NCBI GenBank assembly: GCA_963732405.1
Contig: CAVSZG010000004.1
Coordinates: 310,001 to 374,000, forward strand
Length of the DNA: 64,000 nucleotides
DNA from: JAUIAI01 sp963732405
GTDB lineage: Bacteria; Pseudomonadota; Gammaproteobacteria; Burkholderiales; Burkholderiaceae_E
Direction of reading: 5' to 3'
Below are positions 51,245 through 60,570 of the stretch, one piece after another. The notes beneath the pieces are model-generated. The model did not search any database. It had not been told where the DNA came from and saw only the letters and a list, made by a program, of their open reading frames with translations. Positions within the stretch are counted from its first letter, which is position 1; the number at the start of each line of letters is the position of its first letter. The translations under genes were made by a program, and so were the position numbers.

Positions 51245-52480
51245 TCAGTGTTTTTCGGCGATCAGTCGCTCATAGACGGCGAGTACCTGGTCGGCGAGAC
51301 GGCCGTAGGTTCGGTTCGCCAGAACCCAGGCACGGCCCTTCTCGCCCATCTGACGGGCGGTGACCGGGTCGTCCAGACACTGCAGGATTCCATCGGCAAA
51401 GCCCTCAACCGACCATGGTACGCAGACCCCGCCGCCGCTATCGCGCAAAACGCGGCTGTGTTCCGGGTGATCATTGGCGACTGTCGGTTTGCCGAAGGCG
51501 AGATACTCGACCAGCTTGGTCGGTGAGGCGACCCGCAGGACGCGGTTGGTGTAGAACGGCGACACGCAGACATCGGCCATCGCAATGCTTTCCCAGGCCT
51601 TCGCGATCGGGATGAAGCCGGTGAATTCGAAGCGGCTCGACATGCCTGCTGCGACGACGAGCGATTCGAGGCGTTCGCGGTCAGACGGATCAGTACCGTC
51701 GCCGACTATCTGAAAGCGTACGTTGGGACGTGCGCGGGCGACGGCAATGAACGCGTCCATCATCACCTCGAGGCGACGCACGCGGTGCAGGGTTCCAACA
51801 TAGATGACCGTCTGAACATCATTCGGACCGTGTTCGACGGGCCGATTGAGATGGGGCTCCACATCCCGGACGCTTTCGGCCACGCCCATTGGAACCGGCG
51901 TCATCAATGACAAGGGCAGCCCATAAAACTCATGCAGATCGAGTTTCATCTGTTCGGACTGCACGAAGCAATGGTCTGCAAATCGCATCGCCGTTCGGTA
52001 CAGCAGCATGGTGCCGATGTGCCCGTTCAGGCGCGAGTGGAAACGGCGCAGCCCGTGTTCGATATCCGCCTGCTCGAATGAATGTTCGGGGAAGGGATAG
52101 GAGAGCCAGACGGTGAATACCCGCCCGCGGAGTCGGGCAACCAGCAATCCGATCACTGCCGCGAAGTACTTGTCTCGTACCTGAATCACGTCGACCGGCC
52201 GCCACAGGAATCGCATCAACATGGCCGCATCGAGCAACCAATAAAGCAGCACCGAGATCAGCTTGCCGATGGCGCCAAACCGGGTCGTCCACGGTGGCAC
52301 GATGACGGGAACCCCGGCGATGGTGGCGCGACGCAATGGCCCCGGCGTGCGGTTGCGCGAGTACCACTCCTGCTCGACCCCCCTGGCTTTTAGCTCGCGG
52401 AAGAACAGGTCGACGACATCAACCAGCTTGAGCGGGAAGTCTTCATTGGTCGTGCAGTAAAGACGGATTTTCTGCGTCAC
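51245..52480 (-). CDS. Glycosyltransferase, GT4 family
   Basis: The 411-residue product has GT-B architecture with a hydrophobic segment in the first domain (about 70-90) and VIQVRDKYFAAVIGLLVA. The C-terminal donor domain has VIYVGTLHRVRRLEVMMDAF and ASPTKLVEYLAFGKP, which carries the conserved Glu of the GT4 donor site. It resembles WbuB/Pgl-type sugar transferases; specificity is unknown. It starts with GTG at 52480, 3 bp after the flippase gene. Confidence 0.85.
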   Translation of the reverse strand: MTQKIRLYCTTNEDFPLKLVDVVDLFFRELKARGVEQEWYSRNRTPGPLRRATIAGVPVIVPPWTTRFGAIGKLISVLLYWLLDAAMLMRFLWRPVDVIQVRDKYFAAVIGLLVARLRGRVFTVWLSYPFPEHSFEQADIEHGLRRFHSRLNGHIGTMLLYRTAMRFADHCFVQSEQMKLDLHEFYGLPLSLMTPVPMGVAESVRDVEPHLNRPVEHGPNDVQTVIYVGTLHRVRRLEVMMDAFIAVARARPNVRFQIVGDGTDPSDRERLESLVVAAGMSSRFEFTGFIPIAKAWESIAMADVCVSPFYTNRVLRVASPTKLVEYLAFGKPTVANDHPEHSRVLRDSGGGVCVPWSVEGFADGILQCLDDPVTARQMGEKGRAWVLANRTYGRLADQVLAVYERLIAEKH

Positions 52481-52483
52481 GGG

Positions 52484-54025
52484 TCAGGCCTTGGATTCCT
52501 GCTGGTGCAAAATCTCGGCAATCGCATCGCGCTCGTCGGCCGCCAGGGGGCGGCTGAGCAACAGCAGAGCGGTCAATATCGTCAGGCTCACGCCGATCAA
52601 CCAGGGCCATATCAGGTAGGGGCGCATCCATTCGGTCAGGACCATGGTCAGCACGGTGATGGCCGTGATCGATCCCAGCGAGGACCAGTTCATCCGGTAA
52701 TGAAAACCGGCCTTGCCAAGCCGATGCATCAGCAGGAACGAGGCGGCGATCAGGCCGAACACATGCGAAACGGGCAGGGCATAGATGCCCAGCCAGGGTA
52801 ATGCCAGCACGCCGGGAATCACCGAGAGAATCAACACCGTATGGGCGTAAATGAGAGGGCCGTTCTGCTCGACAGTGCTGGTGGCAATGTCCAGGACATT
52901 GCGCCAACTGGCCAAGGCCATGATCACCGTCATCAGGTATAACAGATTGAGCGCCTGGTCACCGAACTTGTCCTTGCTGATCAGCGCCAGGATCGCACCG
53001 CCACCGGCATGGATCATCACCATGAAAGCGGCCAGCAGGGCGAAATTGATCTTGAGCAGCAGATTGGTGAGGATCACCACATCGCCGAACTGTCCGTTAC
53101 GCGCATAGCGCGCCGTCAGTACCGGACGGATCATGCCCTGCAGCAACTGGGCCGGCAGATATCTGGCCATCAGATCCAGAATCCATTGACCGAAACCGAA
53201 CAGGGCGACCTGTCCGGCGGCCAGTTGGGAACCGACGATGAGCCGGTCGGTTGAACCACCAAACGGCAGCACCAGCATGTGTTGCACATAGCCCTTGAGG
53301 CCAAAATCCGCCATGCGCCGCGCATTGCGCCGGATCCAGCCCGAATCGTCGGCATTACCGGTCGTGGTGGCGGCCGGCATTCGGCGGATCAGGCCGACAG
53401 CCATCAGGATCGAGCCGATCAGATCGGTGATGATCTCGACGTAAATCACGGTCATGAGATCAAGCACGCCGTTCGAAGCCAGGGCTGCAAGGACAACGAA
53501 TCGGACGATCGTGATGGCGCTGAAGCCGAATTGCGCAATGCCTTGCAGCAGCATCTGTTCGAGCACGGTAAACAAGGTGAAGATCACGGTGCGAATCAGC
53601 ACCACCCACAGATACGCCTCGAACGCGAACGTCCAATCGGCCAGACCGATGGCATCGCTCAGACTGGATGAGAACAGATACATGAAGGCGATCGACCCGG
53701 CGAGCACGACGAATCGCAAGGCGAACAATCCGGTGATCAGATGGCGGAAGGTCTGATTCAGATTGGTTGCGTAGACCTCGGGCACATAACGTGCCATCAC
53801 GTGCACGATGCCCACGCCGGTGATCGCGGCGATCAGATCGATCAATCCGTACAGAATCGAATAAGCGGCGAATTCTTCAAGGGGCAGGACTCGCACCAGC
53901 AGAATGAAGGTGCCGATGCCGGCGATCGAGGTCATCGCCTTGCCCAGCAGGAAGTGGGCGAGCCCACGCCTGACCTGCGCGCCACCATACCGGTCAACGT
54001 GGACTGGATTGCCTGCTTCGGACAT
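52484..54025 (-). CDS. Wzx-like polysaccharide repeat-unit flippase (MOP superfamily)
   Basis: Wzx flippases move undecaprenyl-linked sugar units across the inner membrane for Wzy to polymerise. The 513-residue product has 12-14 membrane segments in two halves and the family N-terminal pattern (GLAHFLLGKAMTSIAGIGTF, LPLEEFAAYSILYGLIDL). No long soluble domain is present. It is the first gene of the minus-strand half of the exopolysaccharide locus, with its promoter expected in 54026-54210. Confidence 0.82.
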   Translation of the reverse strand: MSEAGNPVHVDRYGGAQVRRGLAHFLLGKAMTSIAGIGTFILLVRVLPLEEFAAYSILYGLIDLIAAITGVGIVHVMARYVPEVYATNLNQTFRHLITGLFALRFVVLAGSIAFMYLFSSSLSDAIGLADWTFAFEAYLWVVLIRTVIFTLFTVLEQMLLQGIAQFGFSAITIVRFVVLAALASNGVLDLMTVIYVEIITDLIGSILMAVGLIRRMPAATTTGNADDSGWIRRNARRMADFGLKGYVQHMLVLPFGGSTDRLIVGSQLAAGQVALFGFGQWILDLMARYLPAQLLQGMIRPVLTARYARNGQFGDVVILTNLLLKINFALLAAFMVMIHAGGGAILALISKDKFGDQALNLLYLMTVIMALASWRNVLDIATSTVEQNGPLIYAHTVLILSVIPGVLALPWLGIYALPVSHVFGLIAASFLLMHRLGKAGFHYRMNWSSLGSITAITVLTMVLTEWMRPYLIWPWLIGVSLTILTALLLLSRPLAADERDAIAEILHQQESKA

Positions 54026-54210
54026 GATTGCTACGGTTCGGCCGTATCACCTGTCAGACACTGGTGGCGGCCAGTCGCAACGTGACGTCACGCCGGGGCT
54101 ACCAGGGTCAGCCTGATGGTTGCGGCCGTGGGTTACCACCGCGTTGCACATGCGGCGGATCGGAGCAGAATCTTAGCAGCGCGATCGAGCCCGGTCGGTG
54201 TGATAAAGCA

Positions 54211-54236
54211 CAAAGCCACACCGTAGTGTGGCTTTG
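54211..54236 (-). terminator. Terminator after grxD
   Basis: A perfect 11-bp stem (CAAAGCCACAC / GTGTGGCTTTG) with a CGTA loop lies 30 bp after the grxD stop; TGCTTTATC follows on the minus strand. It separates the hemA-prfA-prmC-grxD transcript from the flippase gene. Confidence 0.75.
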
Positions 54237-54265
54237 CACAAATGACGGGCGGCGCCCTGACCGGA

Positions 54266-54592
54266 TCAGGTGGTCGTTGGGGGGACCAGCTTTTGCAGTT
54301 CGCCGGATTCGAACATTTCACCGATGATGTCTGAGCCGCCGATGAATTCGCCCTTCACGTACAGCTGGGGGATGGTCGGCCAGTTCGAATAATCCTTGAT
54401 GGCCTGACGCACCTCGTCATCCTCGAGAACATTGACCGTGACAAGATCTTTCACACCACAGGCCTTCATGAGCTGAATGGCCTTGCCCGAAAACCCACAC
54501 TGTGGGAACTGGGCCGTGCCCTTCATGAAGAGTACGACATCATGTTCTTTGATCGTATTGCCGATGAATTCCTTGGCGTCCATGGTCTGCAT
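54266..54592 (-). CDS. grxD: Monothiol glutaredoxin, Grx4 family
   Basis: Grx4-type monothiol glutaredoxins carry 2Fe-2S clusters and pass them on, often with BolA-type partners. The 108-residue product has the CGFS active site (Cys32 in FPQCGFSGKA), the WPTIPQLYVKGEFIGGSDI segment with the cis-Pro, and the usual length. The start is ATG 54592 or 54583. The IbaG-like partner is at 16126. It ends the hemA-prfA-prmC-grxD run conserved in betaproteobacteria. Confidence 0.95.
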   Translation of the reverse strand: MQTMDAKEFIGNTIKEHDVVLFMKGTAQFPQCGFSGKAIQLMKACGVKDLVTVNVLEDDEVRQAIKDYSNWPTIPQLYVKGEFIGGSDIIGEMFESGELQKLVPPTTT

Positions 54593-54648
54593 CCAGAGTA
54601 GCGGGGTGGGGCGGCCTGCCTGAGGGCAGCAGCGAAGTGCCGTCTATT

Positions 54649-55509
54649 CTACGGATCGCCTGCGGGCCGGGTCAACGCGGCCCCATCGGGACCGGGGACT
54701 CGTGCGCCGGTTATCCGCCAATGGCCGCCCGCATCCTGGCCGGCGAATACATCGATGAAGCCCGATTGCGACAATAGGTGGCGAACCGCATCGGCCTGAT
54801 CATAACCATGTTCGAGCACCAGCATGCCACGGTGCGCAAGCCGGGCGGCTGAGCCCGCGATAATCGCCCGGATTGCATCCAGACCGTCGTGACCCGAGGC
54901 CAGGGCCAATATGGGCTCGAATGGCAGGGCGTCCATCCGCAGATGCGGATCGTCCCGGGCCACATAGGGTGGATTGCTCAGTACCAGGTCGAAGGCTGCA
55001 TCGGCATCGGCGTCCAGGGCTGCCCACCAGTCGCCGGCCAGGAATCTGACCGACCGGGCATCGAGCCGCCGGGCGTTCTGGCAGGCCACGGACAAGGCCG
55101 CCTGGCTGATGTCGGTGGCGGTGATGGACAGGTCGGGGCGTTCCAGGGCCAACGAGACGGCGATGGCACCGCTGCCCGTGCCCAGTTCGAGCACCCGCGC
55201 ATTGGCCGGGGCGTGCCGGACTGCCCAGTCGGTCAGCACCTCGGTATCGGGCCGGGGAATCAGCACATCGGTGGTGAGGGCAAAACGGCGCCCATAGAAC
55301 TCGCGATAGCCGACCAGGTAGGCCAGGGGTTCGCCGCGCAGGCGGCGCTGAACGAGGGCCCGGAATCGGTCCTCACAGGCCGGGTCAGCCGGCTCGTCGC
55401 CATGGGCGATGAGCCATTCGCGTCGTGCACCGCTGGCCGCTTCCAGCAGCGCGCGAGACTCGTTCCTGGGCAGGCCTGAGCCGGCCAGCAGGCAGTCGAA
55501 GGAAGTCAT
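54649..55509 (-). CDS. prmC: Peptide chain release factor N5-glutamine methyltransferase
   Basis: PrmC methylates the glutamine of the GGQ motif in release factors 1 and 2. The 286-residue product has YLVGYREFYGRRFALTTDVLIPRPDTE, of which LIPRPDTE is the hallmark, then LELGTGSGAIAVSLALE (SAM site) and the substrate-glutamine motif LSNPPYV. It lies 12 bp after prfA, which encodes its substrate. Confidence 0.95.
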   Translation of the reverse strand: MTSFDCLLAGSGLPRNESRALLEAASGARREWLIAHGDEPADPACEDRFRALVQRRLRGEPLAYLVGYREFYGRRFALTTDVLIPRPDTEVLTDWAVRHAPANARVLELGTGSGAIAVSLALERPDLSITATDISQAALSVACQNARRLDARSVRFLAGDWWAALDADADAAFDLVLSNPPYVARDDPHLRMDALPFEPILALASGHDGLDAIRAIIAGSAARLAHRGMLVLEHGYDQADAVRHLLSQSGFIDVFAGQDAGGHWRITGARVPGPDGAALTRPAGDP

Positions 55510-55521
55510 GGGCCGACGACC

Positions 55522-56610
55522 TTACTGCCGTTGGCCTTCGGCCAGCTCGGCGAGCTGCTCGGCCTGATCGGCCGAGCGCAGCGCGGTGATCAGCTCGCTC
55601 ATGTCGCCAGACATGATGCGATCCAGTTTGTACAGCGTGAGATTGATCCGATGGTCGGTGACCCGGCCTTGCGGAAAATTGTAGGTGCGGATGCGCTCGC
55701 TGCGGTCGCCCGAGCCGATCAGCGAGCGACGGTGCTCGGCTTCGCGCGAGCGGGCCTCGCGATCGCGTTTGTCCTTGATGCGCGCCAGCAGCACCTGCAT
55801 GGCCTTGTCGCGATTGCGGTGCTGCGAACGATCGTCCTGGCATTCGGCCACGATGCCCGTGGGCAGATGCGTGATTCGCACCGCCGACTCGGTCCGGTTG
55901 ACATGCTGCCCGCCCGCGCCCGATGCCCGATACACATCAACGCGCAGCTCGTCGGGCGCCACGACGATCTCGCTGTCACCATCGGGCTCGGCCAGCACGG
56001 CGACCGTGCAGGCCGAGGTATGGATACGACCCTGGGCTTCGGTTTCCGGCACGCGCTGTACGCGATGTCCGCCCGATTCGAACTTGAGCGTGCCAAATGG
56101 ACTGAGGCCGCTGACGCGCAGGATCACCTCCTTGTAGCCGCCCAGGTCGGAGGCGCTTTCGGCGATCAGCTCGGTCTGCCAGCCGCATTGTTCGGCATAC
56201 CGCATATACATGCGCAGCAGATCTGCGGCAAACAGGGCCGATTCATCGCCGCCGGTGCCGGCGCGGATCTCGATCAGCGCATTGCGCGAATCATCGGGGT
56301 CTTTGGGCAGCAGCAACTGCTGAAGCAGATGGTCTTCTTCATCGAGCCGGATCTGCGCCATACCGGCCTCTTCGTCGGCATAACTGCGCATGTCCGGGTC
56401 ATTGCGCATCTGCGCGGCGGCCGCCAGATCGGCACTGGCCTGGCGCCATGCTTCGAAATGGGTGATCACGTCGGTGAGCTCGGCATGCTCGCGGCCCAGT
56501 CGGCGAAATCGGTCCAGATCGTGGGCGGCCTGCTCGGCGCTCAACTCCGCACCGACCTCAGCCAGACGCCGCTCGAGATCTTCGAGCCGGGCGAGCATCG
56601 ACGGATTCAA
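55522..56610 (-). CDS. prfA: Peptide chain release factor 1
   Basis: RF1 reads UAA and UAG stop codons and triggers release of the peptide. The 362-residue product has the GGQ catalytic motif in ASGAGGQHVNRTESAVR (about residue 235), and the family tail with NFPQGRVTDHRINLTLYKLD. Its codon-recognition region matches RF1 rather than RF2, which would have the programmed frameshift. The ATG overlaps the hemA stop. Confidence 0.96.
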   Translation of the reverse strand: MNPSMLARLEDLERRLAEVGAELSAEQAAHDLDRFRRLGREHAELTDVITHFEAWRQASADLAAAAQMRNDPDMRSYADEEAGMAQIRLDEEDHLLQQLLLPKDPDDSRNALIEIRAGTGGDESALFAADLLRMYMRYAEQCGWQTELIAESASDLGGYKEVILRVSGLSPFGTLKFESGGHRVQRVPETEAQGRIHTSACTVAVLAEPDGDSEIVVAPDELRVDVYRASGAGGQHVNRTESAVRITHLPTGIVAECQDDRSQHRNRDKAMQVLLARIKDKRDREARSREAEHRRSLIGSGDRSERIRTYNFPQGRVTDHRINLTLYKLDRIMSGDMSELITALRSADQAEQLAELAEGQRQ

Positions 56611-57926
56611 GTCTGGCTGCGCAAGTCGGTCGCGTCGTGAATGGCGGCGGCGCCTGTCGGATCGGGCTCGATATCCGGGAGCAGCCGGTCGACCATGGCG
56701 GCGATGGCAGCCTGCTGATCGGACGTGCCATTGAGCAGGCTGGTCGGACCGTGCAGGAATTTGGCCGACAAGGCATTGGCCAGGGCGGTCAGGACTTCAT
56801 CGGCCGGTGCGCCGCGCGCCAGCGAGCGCTGGGCGCGCTGCAATTCCTGGTCACGGATGCGCGCCGCCCGTTCATGGAGTTGCCGGATGGCCGGCACTGC
56901 CCGACGGGCCGCGAGCCATTGCATGAAGGAATCGGCATTGCTGTCGATGATGACTTCGGCCTGGGCCACGGCGGCCCGGCGGCTTTCCAGCCCGGCATTG
57001 ACTACCTGACCGAGGTCGTCGACGGTATGCAGAAAAACATCATCCAGACGCTCGACCGCCGATTCAATGTCGCGCGGGACCGCCAGGTCGACCATGAACA
57101 TCGGCCGATGCCGACGCTGGCGGATAGCGGCTTCGACCATGCCAAGACCAACGATGGGCAAGGCGCTGGCCGTGCAGGAGATGACGACATCGAATCGATG
57201 CAGCTGTGAGGGCAGTTCGGCGAGCACCATGGTGCTGGCCCCGAGCTTGCGCGCCAGCCGTTCGCCCCGGCTGGCCGTGCGATTGGCAATGACCATCTCG
57301 CGTGGTTGCTGAGCAGCGAAGTGGGTGGCGACCAGTTCGATCATTTCGCCCGCGCCGATGAACAACACCGAACAGTCGGCGAGATTCTCGAACAGGCGCC
57401 GGGCCAGGCGCACCGAGGCGGCGGCCATGGATACCGAACTGGCGCCCACGTCGGTGCCGGAGCGCACCGCCTTGGCGACCGTGAAGCTGCGCTGGAACAG
57501 TTTGTGCAGGTGGGTGCCGAGCGAGCCCGCTTCCTGGGCCACGCGAAACGCCTGTTTCATCTGCCCCAGGATCTGTGGTTCGCCCACCACCATGGAGTCG
57601 AGCCCGCTGGCCACCCGGAAGGTGTGCCTGACCGCTTCACGTCCGGGCAGCACATAAAGGTGTTGCATCAGTTCGTCAGGGTCGATGTGCTGGCGAGCGC
57701 TCAGCCAGCGGGCCACGTCCCCTGACAATTGTTCGGCCTGACCGCTGGCGCAGACGATTTCAGTCCGGTTGCAGGTCGAGATGATCGCCGACTCCGGAGC
57801 GATTTTCTGCATGTCCCGATGAAAGTCGACCAGTGCCGAGGGCAACTGCTCGCCGGCGAACGCCACCCGCTCGCGCACGGTCAATGGCGCACTGGCGTGG
57901 TTCAGGCCGAGGGTCAGGATATCCAT
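56607..57926 (-). CDS. hemA: Glutamyl-tRNA reductase
   Basis: HemA reduces glutamyl-tRNA to glutamate-1-semialdehyde, the first step of tetrapyrrole synthesis by the C5 route. The 439-residue product begins MDILTLGLNHASAPLTVRE, has the catalytic Cys52 in ISTCNRTEI, LHKLFQRSFTVAKAVRS, and the NADPH site FIGAGEMIELVATHF. It starts 50 bp after the CHASE2 kinase gene ends on the same strand; it heads the hemA-prfA-prmC-grxD cluster. Confidence 0.96.
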   Translation of the reverse strand: MDILTLGLNHASAPLTVRERVAFAGEQLPSALVDFHRDMQKIAPESAIISTCNRTEIVCASGQAEQLSGDVARWLSARQHIDPDELMQHLYVLPGREAVRHTFRVASGLDSMVVGEPQILGQMKQAFRVAQEAGSLGTHLHKLFQRSFTVAKAVRSGTDVGASSVSMAAASVRLARRLFENLADCSVLFIGAGEMIELVATHFAAQQPREMVIANRTASRGERLARKLGASTMVLAELPSQLHRFDVVISCTASALPIVGLGMVEAAIRQRRHRPMFMVDLAVPRDIESAVERLDDVFLHTVDDLGQVVNAGLESRRAAVAQAEVIIDSNADSFMQWLAARRAVPAIRQLHERAARIRDQELQRAQRSLARGAPADEVLTALANALSAKFLHGPTSLLNGTSDQQAAIAAMVDRLLPDIEPDPTGAAAIHDATDLRSQT

Positions 57927-57976
57927 GGTGCACCGATTTTAGTTCATCGGCGGGCCACGCAGCATGTCGTCCTGCC

Positions 57977-60463
57977 TCACTGGGCGATCAATACGGGCAA
58001 GGCCTCGCTGCTCTGGACGACTTGGCGTGGATCTGTGCGAAATGTCATTTGAAAGCTCGCCCCGCCCTCGGACCGATTCTGCGCAGTCGCCACTCCCCCA
58101 TGGCGCGAGGCGACCATCCTGACCAGCGCCAGCCCCAGGCCGGTACCCCGCTGATCCTGCGGGGCCATACCCCGAACGTAGGGTTCGAACACTTTCAGCA
58201 GATCGATGTCGCCCAGCCCGGGGCCACGGTCGGCAACGGTCAGCACCCAGTAGTCTGCGTCGTACACCAGGCTGACGGTGATCTGGTTGCGCGACCCACC
58301 GTATTTGAAGGCATTGTCGATCAGATTGCCCACGGCGCGACGGATCAACTGGGCGTCGCCAATGATCGGGGCGGACTCGGGCGCCGCCAATACGATCGGT
58401 ACCTTCAGGCTGTTGCTGGTTGGCCAGGCTGCATCGACCGCCTCGGTCGTGATGTCCGCCAGGTCGATTTCCTGCAGTTCGATCGGCTTGTTTTCGGCGC
58501 GGGTCCACTGGATGAAGCTCTCGGCAAGGTCCAGCGAATGAGTCGCCGCCTGACGTATCGCCGTCGTCCATTCCGATTGCATGGTGGGCTCGATCTGGTC
58601 GAGCGCACCGATGATCGACACCTGGGGCGAGCGCAGATCATGAGAGATGAAGCGCATCATCTCATCGCGCTCGCGTTGCAGTTCGCGGATCCGGGTGATG
58701 TCGGTGAACTGGATCAGCCAGAGAGCGGGCAGGCCATCGGTTTCGACATGTTGGGCGTCCATCAGCCAGTCACGGCCCGCACGATCGCGAAACTCCGCGC
58801 CGTGTGTCTTGTTGGCCAGCGAGTCTTCAATGCTGGCCTGCGCCTGGTCGCCGAATTCTTCATCCAGCCATTGCCATGCCGAGATGTCGTCAGAACCGGC
58901 CAGGGCCGGAAACGATGAACGCGCCAGTCGGTTGCGGATGATCAGATGTCCACTCAGCCCGCAGACCAGGGCCGCGTGAGGGAGGCGCTCCACCGCAGTG
59001 ATCAATAGCAGTCTGAGCGCATCGATCCGCTCGGCCGCGGCGCGCAGCGATCGCAATTCCATCGTCACCGGTTCGGTTGGCGGCCGGATCCTGGCCAGCA
59101 TGCCGGCCAGCAGGCCGGGCCGGATTGCCGGGTCGCCTGTTTCATCCACCGCCTGACCGGTCTGACCGGAGTCCGCAGACACACTGCGTTGGGCGCCCGC
59201 CCGTGCGGCACTGACCGGGCTGGCCCGACGCGACAGGCCTGGCTGAGGAAAGGACTGTCCGTAAGCCCTGTCGGTCACGATCGCCAACACCTCTGGTTCG
59301 GATTCCAGCGTGTGAGATTGTTCGATCAGTCCGGCGATCACCGATTCGAGTCGCCGCCAGCTCCATAGGGGATAGGCAAGCATGACGGCTGCCATGGTCC
59401 CGGCTGGTGGTATCCACCAACCGCGTCGCAAGGCCAGCAGACTGAGCAAGCCCACCATCACAGCCGACAGGACCACGGCCGCGAGCCCGCGGCGTGGACT
59501 GGCGAAATACAGCACGATCATGGTGGCCATGACCGCCAGCATGATCAGCGGCAGATGCCAGCCGAACGGAATCCGCTGAACCAGGCGGTCACGCGCAATG
59601 CCATTGATGGCCGAGGCATGCAGATCGATGCCGGCTGCAACGGGCTGGGACGCAATGATGGAACTGGAATAGGCATCGCGCATGCCGGTGGCGGTGGCAC
59701 CGATCAAGACGATTCGGTCGCGCAGGACGGACAGATCGGCATCACCCCGCAAGACATCGCCGTAGGAAAAGCGCACGGTCGTTGGCATCGAGGCCGGCAG
59801 CAGCACGAATTTTTCGCGAAGCCAGATTCCTTCGCTCAAGCTGCGATCGCGGACGATCTGGGTGGCACCGGCCAGTGCCTGACGCACCAGCGGTTGCTCG
59901 ATGCGTCCCCTTGCCGCATTCAGGGTCGCCACCGCAAACGCGGGATTGCCGCCCTCCACCAGATACAACCCGCGCACCACGCCATCTTCATCGAACGAAA
60001 AATGCGCATGACCGAGATGGGCGAGTTGTCCGGCGGTGTAGACCGGATAGATCGGCCAGGCCCGACCATTGTCGTCGGCATCGCTGGCGACCGGGAGTAC
60101 CACCGAAGGTGAGCGTGCGATGGCCGCGGCCAGCGTCTCGTCGTCGGCACCGGTCTCTGCGATCAGGATGTCCAGGCCGATGGTCCTGACACCGGCGGCG
60201 CGCAGTCGGTCGAGCAGGGTGGCATGAACACCCCGGGGCCAGGGCCAGCGACCGATCTGCGCAATGCTCGCCTCGTCGATCTCGATGATCGCCAGATCGT
60301 CAGGCGGTGGCAGCGGTTGCAGGCGGTTGATCAGATCATAGAAGCCGGAATCGATGCTGGTGAGTTGTCCGGCGACGGTATTTTCCCGGCCCGCGCTCAG
60401 CCAGGCTGCCAGGCCCAGCAGCATCGCCACGATCACACACCATTCGACAAATACGCGTTGCAC
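57977..60463 (-). CDS. CHASE2-domain sensor histidine kinase
   Basis: The 828-residue kinase has an N-terminal membrane segment (about 8-24) and an extracytoplasmic CHASE2 domain (about 30-295: SIDSGFYDLINRLQPLP, IIEIDEASIAQIGRWPWPRG, VLIGATATGMRDAYSS). Three closely spaced membrane segments follow (about 304-320, 326-346, 352-368), then a long linker, a PAS-like domain (about 490-590), a HisKA domain with His608 in RFISHDLRSP, and an HATPase domain (N box GNLIDNAFKYGG, G1 VADRGPGLG, G2 GTGLGLAL). All catalytic motifs are intact. GTG 60463 is the start, with GGGGCAAGGG upstream. It lies 107 bp after the LysM/FecR gene and probably pairs with the regulator at 62439. Confidence 0.92.
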   Translation of the reverse strand: MQRVFVEWCVIVAMLLGLAAWLSAGRENTVAGQLTSIDSGFYDLINRLQPLPPPDDLAIIEIDEASIAQIGRWPWPRGVHATLLDRLRAAGVRTIGLDILIAETGADDETLAAAIARSPSVVLPVASDADDNGRAWPIYPVYTAGQLAHLGHAHFSFDEDGVVRGLYLVEGGNPAFAVATLNAARGRIEQPLVRQALAGATQIVRDRSLSEGIWLREKFVLLPASMPTTVRFSYGDVLRGDADLSVLRDRIVLIGATATGMRDAYSSSIIASQPVAAGIDLHASAINGIARDRLVQRIPFGWHLPLIMLAVMATMIVLYFASPRRGLAAVVLSAVMVGLLSLLALRRGWWIPPAGTMAAVMLAYPLWSWRRLESVIAGLIEQSHTLESEPEVLAIVTDRAYGQSFPQPGLSRRASPVSAARAGAQRSVSADSGQTGQAVDETGDPAIRPGLLAGMLARIRPPTEPVTMELRSLRAAAERIDALRLLLITAVERLPHAALVCGLSGHLIIRNRLARSSFPALAGSDDISAWQWLDEEFGDQAQASIEDSLANKTHGAEFRDRAGRDWLMDAQHVETDGLPALWLIQFTDITRIRELQRERDEMMRFISHDLRSPQVSIIGALDQIEPTMQSEWTTAIRQAATHSLDLAESFIQWTRAENKPIELQEIDLADITTEAVDAAWPTSNSLKVPIVLAAPESAPIIGDAQLIRRAVGNLIDNAFKYGGSRNQITVSLVYDADYWVLTVADRGPGLGDIDLLKVFEPYVRGMAPQDQRGTGLGLALVRMVASRHGGVATAQNRSEGGASFQMTFRTDPRQVVQSSEALPVLIAQ

Positions 60464-60570
60464 CCTTGCCCCGCCGTTTAGTCCTGGCCGTCGGTGCGCA
60501 GTTCACATCGGCGCGCTGCGGTTGCGGACCGAATCGGCCGAGGGCCAGGGCTGCGCGCCGCCACCCGGTG

